From positions 1 through 41,132 of the forward strand of contig JAGPYM010000109.1 of the NCBI GenBank assembly GCA_020736575.1: a stretch of DNA of 41,132 nucleotides, read 5' to 3'. The notes beneath the pieces were generated by a model that saw nothing but the letters and a program-made list of their open reading frames with translations, searched no databases and was not told where the DNA came from. The translations under genes and the position numbers were made by a program. How positions within the stretch are numbered: the stretch's first letter is position 1; every line of letters starts with the position of its first letter. This document shows positions 31,612 through 40,208 of the stretch, in pieces. Source of the DNA: Thelonectria olida (lineage: Eukaryota > Ascomycota > Sordariomycetes > Hypocreales > Nectriaceae).

Positions 31612-32530
31612 GAGTATGTCCGCTCACGTCGAGAAATGGGTCCTACTAATGGTAGCAGACGATGTTCCGGAAGTTTACCGCAACACTCGAGATAGAGGCT
31701 GCATAACCGACACACGATGTCAGAGCGCGACGAAGACAATTGTAGTGGTGGAATGCGTTGCCGTGATCGCTCGGTTGGCTTTCTCCCCTTTCCTCCTTTC
31801 CTCCAGAGGAGGCATTCTGTGTACGTGTGCGCGGGAAGGACTTACAGATAAGTGACTCTACTGCCTTGTGAGCACTGCACACTGCTTCTACGTTGACGCT
31901 ACCCACAAAGGCAATTGGGCTTGGTTCGCCAACTATTCATGCTAGCCAGCTGCAGGATGGAGGAGCGGAGTGCCCGGAGGAAACCCGAGCTGGTTCTCTG
32001 TCCCAAGCAAGAAATCGTCCCGGAGGAAGGATCTCGGGGATTGTTGGTGACGCAGCGCGGTCGGACATCTGACAGGTTAGAAGTGAAAGGATGAGACGAC
32101 AACGTCAGACGTCTACGCTTAGGGAAGCTAGCATCCGAGCGAGAACACGCGCGTGGAAGTAATACTGGACGACGAGGTTGTACAGTAGACTGCGATGTTC
32201 TCGAAGAGACGTCCACGGCAGCAGCGCAGCCTACTCCCGAGGGTTCATTTCTGGAGCTGGGTCCATTTTGGCTCACGACACGTGTTTCACTGAATGGAAT
32301 ACGGTACTTGCCGAGGAAATAGAAAGCTCGCCCAGGAGGAAGGTTCATTCTGTACGTACGAGACGGTTGCAGACATTGGTTCTCGGTCTGAGATTCTTCT
32401 ATCCTAATATGCTCTACAAACTGTCCTATGAATATTGCTGTATGTATATATTGTACAGTACAGTACTGTCGAACTTCCTTGCATTCTCTACCGAGCTGCT
32501 TCCTCCATCCCTCAAGTCAACACGGAGTCT
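31612..32530. other. Intergenic, promoter side of the pseudokinase gene
   Basis: There are no supported features except a TACAGTACAGTACTG tract at about 32454-32468, roughly 65 bp before the kinase start codon, probably in its 5' UTR. Confidence 0.4.
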
Positions 32531-33753
32531 ATGGATACCAACCGAAAGAGGTATACCAAATTCGACATCAACCTAGGTGGTGTCACCAAAGCATCGGCAA
32601 ATGCGGCCCCTACAGATACCGACCGGAAGAGGTATACTAAATTCGACATCAACCTGAGCAACACAACCAAGGCATCGACATGTGCAGCTGCTGCTAACAG
32701 TCACCCCCAAACGGGGCTGCCGGCTAAAAAGATCAGGAAGATTCAGCAGGATGAGCACGTCACCTCGACCGTTCGAAGCGTTCAGCAAGACGAGCCTTTC
32801 ACGTTGGCAGATAAACCGGTTCGTTCGGAGTCTCCGTGGTCATCTTTCCAGCGGTCGCCCGTTGACGTTCTCGACCTCGGCGGGAAGATCACCGTTGCCC
32901 GCTCCAAGGCACAACCCGCGACTATCGTGGGTATACGGAAATACCCGACCGGCAAGGCAAAAGACCTCTTGCCCGTGTTCCGCAGACTGCAGCACGAGAA
33001 CATTGTGCGCGTTCTGGATGCTTTCATCACGAAAGAATCCCTCTACTTGGTCTTCGAGGACATGAGGCTATCTCTTGAGCACTTCGTGGTGTCTCCCGCC
33101 TATCCGACTTCTCTACAGCTAGGGACGATACTGGGACAGGTGAGCAAGAACGATCAATGCTGCGGACCTTGGGCTCAACAGGCGTCAGGTTCTGGATGGC
33201 TTGAAGTCAATTCAGGAAATTGGGTACGGACACGGGTCGTTGAGCTGCGAGAACATTCTGGTGAGCCACGAAGGCCGTGTGAAAGTCGGTATGCTGTCGT
33301 TATGCTTTGCGCCCGTCGGACGGGGCCCGTCCCTTTCGGATCATCGGCCACTAACGGGTACAGGCGGACAAGAGCTGTTCCAGGTCATCTCCCCGAAGAT
33401 CAAGGCCCGGGACATCCTTTGCTTCGGGAAGGTCACCATGAAGCTGATGCAGAAGCTCGACCGAGACGCCGGTGTGGTTGGGATAGATGACCCGGGCCGT
33501 TGGCAAGACAATCCCGACACGATCCAGTTCGCCTCGAGTATAACTTCGAGCAAGTCGCTGGGAGAGCTTCGCAAGGTCAGTCCGAAAGCTGCCGTCTGTC
33601 TTTGATCCCCGATTCGCTGAGAATGCCAAGAACAGCTTCATCGAGAGCATCTGGGAGAGGCATCGCCGCTGGGAGCATGAGATTTTGTGGGATCTGGTAG
33701 TGGCTGCCCAGTTCACGGTCAGGAGGTATTACTGCTACAAAGAGGCCGAGTAA
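32531..33753 (+). CDS. Pseudokinase, about 350 aa, four exons
   Basis: Exons 32531-33139, 33189-33288, 33364-33575 and 33622-33753 keep one frame. Donors are GTGAGC, GTATGC and GTCAGT; intron 2 carries CACTAAC. The last acceptor may be 33621 or 33630. The N-terminus is a duplicated 27-residue unit (RKRYTKFDINL in both). The kinase-like part begins at about residue 110: a weak VAIK equivalent (TIVGIRKYP), then LQHENIVRVLDAF and LYLVFEDMRLSLEHF. The catalytic loop is HGSLSCENILV (218-228) in place of HRDLKxxN, and GRVKVGG stands where DFG should be. The end (WDLVVAAQFTVRRYY) resembles the last kinase helices. It is most likely catalytically dead and a scaffold. A good GTAAGT donor at 33750 allows an alternative longer C-terminus via a fifth exon near 33838. 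Confidence 0.72.
32534..32695 (+). repeat. 81-bp tandem duplication in the pseudokinase N-terminus
   Basis: Units 32534-32614 and 32615-32695 share most bases at the 5' half and encode 27-residue repeats beginning D-T-(N/D)-RKRYTKFDINL. The duplication keeps the frame. Confidence 0.9.
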
Positions 33754-33896
33754 GTGGGTGCGGATTCCGGCATGGGGATCCCTCTTGTTGTTTCTTGTTC
33801 CTTAGACTAGGGTAAATTTGGTCTTGACTACGTGACAGTCGCGTCGACAGAACGATGGCCGCGCAACGAGATCCCCTAATAGAGAAGTCGCGTATA

Positions 33897-34650
33897 CACA
33901 CACACACACACACAATTTATTTCGCCCGGTGGCTTATAACCAATAGGGCACTAGTTGCTATTGTACATATCCGTTTCCCAAGCTTTGTCATGATCTCGTA
34001 AAAGCCCATACAGCGTCCACTTTCTGCTTTTGCCTCTTCGTTTCCATCTCTCCGCGGGGTCTCGTAGGGTTTGTATTATTAGCAAGCTAACTTGAAGGCT
34101 ATTCTCCAAGTGTTCAGAGTCCTATCTACGGCGGCTGAAGCGGTGCCCGCTGTCCACGGCACGAGGTGTTTGATGTAGGGTGGGTTAGTGAGAAAGAATA
34201 GGTGAGGTTTTGCAATCTGTCTTTAACGTTGTGTGTTGTCGAGTCGACCTGTGGCTATTGCAAATCGTATAGTCGCGCGGACTGCTTCCATATTTGGCGT
34301 CCATTTTGCGTCGTCTGACGGTGACTTTCCTCCTAGGAAGAATGAGACATTTCCTCTTTGTGTCTCAGTGCACCGCAACATTTCGGCTCGGTGTGCCGTC
34401 CATTTTCTGCATCGGAAGAGAAAATGCTCAACTGTCTCTATCACTTGTCCACATGCGCATTGTTGTGATGATGCTGCTGTGATACGAAAGAGATATCCAT
34501 TCAGTCTGGCCATGCCTGTCCTGAGCTGCGCCAACACGCTGGCTTCTCTCCATGAGGACTTATCGTGGGGTCGTTTTGCGGAGTAATTTCGGGAAATCGT
34601 ATGCGATTACACAACTACCATCTGATAAGTGCCCGGCGCCGCGCACGCGA
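33897..34650 (-). mobile_element. 3' end of a LINE (non-LTR) retrotransposon with a (TG)n tail
   Basis: The minus-strand frame (34640-34223) reads WREASVLAQLRTGMARLNGY, then CACGQVIETVEHFLFRCRKW. This is the zinc-binding C-terminus that follows reverse transcriptase and RNase H in fungal Tad/I-type LINEs (C-x-C...H-x4-C). One stop (TAA, about 34598-34600) breaks the upstream part. After the ORF end at 34223, about 310 bp of 3' UTR lead to a simple (TG)9 tail (33897-33914 on the plus strand), as expected for the 3' end of a LINE insertion. The rest of the element is missing, which fits 5' truncation. The exact 5' border is uncertain (34600-34790). Confidence 0.75.
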
Positions 34651-34799
34651 ATATCTCGACGGCCAGCGGCCCAATCGAGGCCGTTCCGGGGCCTGGGGGA
34701 CTGCTACACTCCGGCGGTACGTTTGGCCCAGGAGCGGCGCTGTATAGGCTACTGGCTGTTAAGATATTTATGTGTATAGCGCCGGAAGGGATGAGGGGG

Positions 34800-34925
34800 G
34801 GCTAGGCTCTACTATAAGGACTATAAAATAATAATATACTAATGCTAGTTATAGCTTTTTAATCTATAAAAATATATCTTTTAAATAGATAGATATATAT
34901 AGATTATATATATATATAAAGACCC
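34800..34925. other. Short AT-rich tract next to the Crypton 3' end
   Basis: About 120 bp of ATA/TATA-rich sequence lies just past the recombinase stop codon. It contrasts sharply with the GC-rich gene. It could be the 3' non-coding end of the Crypton. No ORF is present. Confidence 0.5.
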
Positions 34926-34939
34926 TACTAGACGGCGGC

Positions 34940-37478
34940 TTACCGTCGACGAGGGGCCGTCCGCCTCCTCCCCAGCCGGGTCCAGCGCCCCCGATAGCCC
35001 TGGCCCCGACTCGGACCATGTCCCGGGCCCGGGCTTGGGTCATCGGGCACGGGGGTCCCTACCTGTACCCGTATCTGGCCCTGGCCCTGGCCCCGCCGGC
35101 GGCGCTGTTTGAGCTCGTCGACGAGCCGGTTCAAGCTCCGGCCGGCGCGTAGGAGCTCTAATTCTGCAACGGCCTCCTCCTCGCTCTTACCGGACGCCGT
35201 ACGGGCTAAGAGCTCATCCCAGATCACCTTCCGGCGACAGAACTGCACCCTGACCCCGTTCCCCGGGCGCCAGCGGCTTCCCCACGTCTTTTCCAGTTCC
35301 CGTACGGCCGGCTGACCTGCAATCCCTTCCCCCCACTCCTTCCAGACGTCCCGCACTGTGAAGACCCTAGCCAGGGCTGTAACGACGGGCATATCTGGTG
35401 CCAGAGGCTCTGGGGCCGGGGCCGGAGCCGTATTGAGATTCAAGGTAGGAGCTGTCGACGGCGCCGGTGCCAGCGCCGACGACACTGCTGGCCCGGCTCC
35501 GAAGTAGCCGGTAAAGGTGATAGGGACCTTGCCCTGGAGGAGCGCATCGAGGCCGCCCTGAATCCCCTCGAGCCGGGCCTCGAGCCGGATGGCGAGCCGC
35601 TGGCTATTCCGCAAGAGCGACTCGCGCGTGCTCTCTAAGACACCGCTTAGCTCTGGCAGCGCACGTTGTACGAGCAAGCTTAACGGCTCCGTAGCCCCCA
35701 CCGCGTCGGAGCGCACGGCGACGGCGAACTCATCCCACTCGGGCCTGTTAAAAGGGGCGTAGGCGAAGAAGGGCAGCGACGGGTAGCGGGGCTGTAAGAC
35801 AGCTAGGTCCTGTAAGAGTACTATACGCAGGCGCCGCATAAGCTTAAGGAAGCCGTCGGCCGCTAGGTCGTCATCGTCGAGGCCGCCTTCTGCCCAGCAT
35901 TGCCGGCGCGCGCGCCCCTCAAAGCGAGGCTCCCACTCCTCGATCCACGGCCATAGCTGCTTTTGTAAGACGTACGGGGGTTCGTGAGCCGCACGCGCGA
36001 GGAAGTAGTCCCCGGGCGACGCCGAGAAGCCGGCGACGATACGCATGAATTGGCGCGGTAGGTGAGTAAGATAGGCCTGGCAGAGCACGCTCTGGTTCCA
36101 ACGCCCGGCCTGCGAGATCTGGGCGAGTGACGTGCCGTGGGTCTCCGCGTCCTGGGCGCCTACCCTGCGCGGGAGGTGCGTCTTCTTCGACGCGATAAGG
36201 CCGGCGGCGCCGAAGATACGCCAGGTCTCTTGCAGCTGCGTCGGGTACGAGAGCTCCTGCTCGCGGTCCCGTCCGACGAGGACCTTAATCCGATACCAGT
36301 CCTGACGGCGCCGGAAGGACGGGGGCGGCTCGCCGGCGACGTGCCAGCGCCAGAAGAAGAGCTGCGCTAGGGCCCCTTGCGTACAGAATAAGGGGTCCTT
36401 ATGCCGGAGGGCGCCCATGAACTCCTTCCTCGCCGTCTTATTTAGCTTACCGTCTCGCAAAAGGCTCACGAGGCAGCCACAGGCGGTCGGGCCTTCCGAA
36501 GGCGGATAGTCGAGTAGGGATAGGTCTGCAAGCTCCATCTTACGGCGGTTCTCCCCCCGTAAGAGGTAGTAGTGGCCGAAGAGGAGGTCGACTCGCGTGC
36601 GGAGGTTTTGCGGCGCGTACGCGGCCCCGCTGAGAAGGAGATCCTGGATCCGGAGCCATTCATCAGGGGAATAGCCGGCCTGGATCCCGTCGGTTCCGCG
36701 GTCTTTAAATGAGGCGCGGTCGTGCTTCCCCCGCTGCCGGCCCCGCTGCTCAAGGAAGCCCCGTACGGCGGCGCCCCGGGGATTCTCCGTATTCGCGTTG
36801 CCGTGAGCCACCTGGAGCCGCCAGAGCTCGATAACGGCCGCGATGTAGGCGTCGATAGTGCTCCTCGCAAGCGGGGATCCTTCGGCAAGTTCCACTGCAG
36901 CCGGCACAAGGGCCGTGGGTGGCACGTAACCCTCGCGGTCGTCCGCGAGCAGCTCGGCCGCCTCGGCCAGGGGGACCTCTAGGGCTTCGGCCAGGCTTTC
37001 GGCCTCGGCCAGGGCCGCGGCCTCGAGCTGCTGCTGCTCCTGCTCGAGCTGTTGCCGCAACTGTACGGCCTTGCTTTTGCTCTTACCCGTACCCCTACCC
37101 CGCGCCCTTGGCTTCTTCGGCAGCGGCGCTACGCGTCGTAAGAGGATATCCTCTTTGAGCCACGCCGCCAGCTTGTCCGGCGTTACGAGCTCGCCGTCGG
37201 GCCAACTATAGAGCGAGCCGTCTGCTGCAGCCCGGGGCGTATGGCACCAGGCCTATAGGTATTCGTCTGTTAGCCGCGCCTGAGGAGACTCTACTTGAAC
37301 AGGGGGGAAGGGGAAAGGGGAGGGGCCGGTCGGGAGGACGCACCTTCCACTCCCGCTGCTTCGCCGCGTAACTCCGCGCCGTGTTCGCCGGCTGTTCGTC
37401 CTTCTTCGCCTGGAGGCCCGCCCTCCGGGCGGCACGGGCGCGCTCGTCGGCGGCCGTGTACGAGTCGTCGGCGGCCAT
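34940..37478 (-). CDS. Crypton-type tyrosine recombinase with C-terminal GCR1_C-like domain, 815 aa, two exons
   Basis: Exon 1 is 37478-37344 and exon 2 is 37252-34940. The 91-bp intron has donor GTGCGT, a GCTAAC branch and acceptor TATAG, and gives QREWK/AWCHTPRAAADGSL. An N-terminal SAM-like part (NTARSYAAKQREWK, DGELVTPDKLAAWLKEDIL) is followed by a Gln/Glu/Ala-rich linker. The catalytic core has Arg in YYLLRGENRRK (about 277), His-x-x-Arg in THLPRR (404, 407), Trp in AGRW (about 430) and the nucleophile Tyr in AYLTHLPRQFMR (about 439). At about 671-735 VFTVRDVWKEWGEGIAGQPA begins a GCR1_C-type DNA-binding domain. This order is that of fungal Cryptons, which move as DNA circles by tyrosine recombination. 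The frame is unbroken and very GC-rich, unlike the damaged elements nearby. The element's ends were not located. Confidence 0.85.
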
Positions 37479-37534
37479 CTCGGTCGATCAGGGCCTTCTG
37501 GGTGTGGTGTTGTTCTAGGGCTGGTAGGTTGGAG

Positions 37535-37630
37535 GCCTGATAAGTCGAGGGGGGCTTATCAAACGCACTTATCAGGCGTCGCGCACACGATTTCACGAAT
37601 TTCACGGGCCGCGTTTTTGCGGGGGATAAG
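37535..37630. promoter_or_regulatory. Inverted repeat with four GATAAG motifs upstream of the Crypton gene
   Basis: GCCTGATAAGT (37535-37545) and ACTTATCAGGC (37567-37577) form a perfect 11-bp inverted repeat with a 21-base loop that holds another CTTATC (37555-37560). A fourth GGATAAG lies at 37624-37630. These match the core of fungal GATA factor sites (HGATAR). They lie 57-152 bp upstream of the recombinase start codon. They may regulate the Crypton or be binding sites for its own recombinase or GCR1_C domain; the sequence does not decide this. Confidence 0.5.
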
Positions 37631-37913
37631 TGGTCACGTGGCCTTAGTGGATTACGACGCAATTGCGGGCACCATCGATAAGCTATCGTATACAGGAACC
37701 CGAAGAAATGGCATCAGTACCGTACTGTACATACTGTACTGTACTGTACCATAACACTCCTTATGGACCAACAATACAGTATGTAGGAACGCTCATACTG
37801 CAGTCGAGATTTCCACGTCTCTTTCGGCCGAGCGCCCACTCACGAACCATGCCCGCTATCATTACAGGACGGGGTTTCGCTGATGACACTCCATTACTGA
37901 TGAAAACTGACCC

Positions 37914-37940
37914 GGGGGGAGGGGGGAGGGGGGTGGTTGG
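37914..37940 (+). other. G-run array with quadruplex potential
   Basis: Three runs of six G separated by single A, then GG-TT-GG (GGGGGGAGGGGGGAGGGGGG at 37914-37933). It fits the classical pattern for an intramolecular G-quadruplex if the six-base runs are split, about 275 bp upstream of the next start codon. Confidence 0.7.
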
Positions 37941-38213
37941 TCCCGTAGGATCCACTTCTGGGCAGGCTTGGAGGGGACAAAAATGACTTTCTTCTACCTA
38001 TTGACCCAAGGACCAAAAGTGGAAGCACACATCACATGGTCCAGAAATGACCATGATCAAACTTGCATGTTCTGCAGCCAGAGCACCAGGATGAAACTTC
38101 TTTTCCTTAAAATCTCCGATCCTCATACATAGCTGTCTCTTTCTACTGCCTCCGAGTGACGATGCATTTGTTCCTTCTCCCCTTTGCTTCGCCCCCCGTC
38201 CGAAGAAGCCGCC

Positions 38214-39083
38214 ATGATTAGACAGCAGGCTGAGAAGAGACCGCGTCCTACGATCCAAGAGACGATTCGGAAGAGAGAGCTGGCTCGGAAGAGAGAGGCG
38301 ATCCAGAAGAAGAGGGAGGCGATCCAGGCCGAACTGGCTTCCCAACCGAGCTTCCAGCGTGCTGGCCTTGACTTTCAGCATGCTCAGCATGCACAATACG
38401 CACAGCAGTCACAGCAGATGCCGCTGTCGATGGCAAACTCCGTGCCCCAGGTTCCGCAAATCTCTCCCGACGAGTACGACCTGGCTGGAATCAGCATAAA
38501 CGAGCTGATGTAATTCCAGCACCATATCCTCCGTCGCCTTTCTGACTTGATTTAGGCCTACCGACGAAGACGACGAAGCAGAGAACGAGGAGACAAAGCA
38601 GAACATCGAGACGATAATGCTGTTGCTTGAATCCATGGGCAAGAAGCTAGACATGTGGGTGCTGTCGGCCGAGCCACGAGGGAACACTGATGACAGGTAG
38701 AACATCTGGCAGGACGCTTCAAATTTCGGCCAAGGAGGTAACCAAGTTCGTCGCATCTACCCTGAAGAGAGCGGAAACAACTGCTGACTGCGACAACAGC
38801 TCACAAATCAGAGACCAAAGGTGAGTCGTCACACCGGTGATGACGCCTACGCTACTTTTCTGACAGCATTACCTGCATAGACTCTCCAGTCTTGAGAAGA
38901 CGTAAGCCTATACTGGCTAGCAATAAAAGCAGGAGCTCACATTCCACCAGATGCACCGCGAAGTTCAGCGAGGTGGGAGCAGCCGTGAAGGAAATAGGAA
39001 CAAGTGTGAAAGCGATTAGTGGCACGTTTGGTTCAACCGGGGACCAACTCTTGTTCGACCCGACGACACTGTCGAGTTCGTGA
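38214..39083 (+). CDS. Coiled-coil protein, 218 aa, five exons including a 21-bp microexon
   Basis: The ATG at 38214 has a strong context (GCCGCCATG). Exons are 38214-38509, 38556-38654, 38713-38820, 38881-38901 and 38951-39083, with introns of 46, 58, 60 and 49 bp. Donors are GTAATT, GTGGGT, GTGAGT and GTAAGC, and all four phases fit. The N-terminus is basic and helical (RKRELARKREAIQKKREAIQ), then Gln/His-rich (AQHAQYAQQSQQ). An acidic stretch and a long helix follow (TLQISAKEVTKFVASTLKRA), then KFSEVGAAVKEIGTSVKAIS. It has no known domain, signal or membrane segment. A GTGAGT donor overlaps the stop at 39081, so a longer C-terminus is possible. Coding is well supported by frame continuity; function is unknown. 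Confidence 0.68.
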
Positions 39084-39876
39084 GTCGACTTTCGCACTGG
39101 GACGGAAAGCGAGCCTTGGGGGGGGCGGCTAAGACTAGCGAGGTCGACCTAGCAATGTACATATACTTGATGCGTACGATGAGCACCGCGATCAGTTTGA
39201 TTTGCAATGTGAATACTACTAGTAGACACGTCCACACAGTCACTGTTTCTTTGTGAGCATGCATATGCCGTAAAGTGCAGCTTGCATGAGGAACGATCAG
39301 CTTGCTATCGTCGCGAGCTCGTCAGTAGCGGATCAAGGGTAGCGAGGCCAACTGATAAGCCGTTACTGGCTGTGGTTTAGGTAGTCGTCCGATGGTACTG
39401 CACATGCGACATAGCGCGAGGTACGAAATACGAAGGAGCAAACATTCATATTTAACGTTGCGAACTTCTACGGCAGACACGTCGGTCTAGGACTGGCCGA
39501 GTTTGATAATTTCTTCGGTCGCGTATGAGTCGGGAACCCGCACCTTGTGCATGTACCGTACTGTATTGGACATCGAAACGCTTGCTAAAACGGAGATGTA
39601 TGTACTGCACTATGTAGTTATTTCGTCCAAAATACCAAGATTCGCATCCATTTCCCGCCAACCACTTTCAGGGGCGAGCATCAGCTTGTTAGTTTCACCC
39701 GCGGTGCTCATCCTGCGCAGAATACAGGGAAGGCCGATCCATGTTGATCGCTACCCTGTAGGCGTGCGCACGATGGCTACCGGGGCTACTTACACCGGAC
39801 ACCACGAGAAGGTCAGCTGATTCAGTCCTACTGCTATTTGAAGCAGCATCCAATGTGCTCACTGGAGGCAGGGAAG
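39084..39876. other. Intergenic, nothing recognised
   Basis: Short ORFs only. A TACCGTACTGTATTG motif lies at about 39557-39571, similar to tracts near 32454 and 37715. Confidence 0.45.
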
Positions 39877-40208
39877 CATCTGAACGGTATTGGCCATCGT
39901 CCAGGCATTGCAAAGCAGCATCACAGAGTGGCATCTGAACGGCATTGAACATCGTCCAGGCATTGCATAGCAGCATCACAGAGTGGCATCGCATAGCGGC
40001 ATCACAAAGTGGCATCTGAACGGTATTGGCATCGTCCAGGCATTGCATAGCAGCATCACAGAGTGGCATCGCATAGCGGCATCACAAAGTGGCATCTGAA
40101 CGGTATTGGCATCGTCCAGGCATTGCAGAGCAGCATTGCAGAGCAGCATCACAGAGTGGTGGCACAAAGTGGCATCTGAAGGGTATTGACATCATCCAGG
40201 CATCGCAG
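39877..40208 (+). repeat. 80-bp tandem satellite, about 4 units
   Basis: Units begin with CATCTGAACGG at 39877, 39932, 40013 and 40093 and a last partial unit (CATCTGAAGGG) at 40173. The two central units are 80-81 bp and nearly identical; the first is shortened to 55 bp. Inside each unit a smaller CATAGCAGCATCACAGAGTGG-like motif is itself duplicated with variations. The antisense frame (MPLCDAA repeats) is a by-product and is not called as a gene. Confidence 0.9.

Larger units (their letters stand above)
37479..38213. other. Region between the Crypton gene and the coiled-coil gene
   Basis: It contains the GATAAG cluster and G-run listed separately and a TACTGTAC repeat tract at about 37715-37750. 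The part next to 37478 is the promoter side of the Crypton; the part before 38214 is the promoter of the plus-strand gene. Confidence 0.5.

Noticed and set aside
34940..37478. Starship captain (DUF3435-type recombinase)
   Set aside because: The GCR1_C-like C-terminal domain and the catalytic context THLPRR...AGRW...AYLTHLP fit Cryptons better; no cargo region or Starship-type layout is visible.
39695..40167. Minus-strand ORFs with repeated MPLCDAA
   Set aside because: By-product of the 80-bp satellite; no domain, and frames shift between units.
39877..40208. CRISPR array
   Set aside because: Contiguous tandem units without unique spacers, in a eukaryotic genome.
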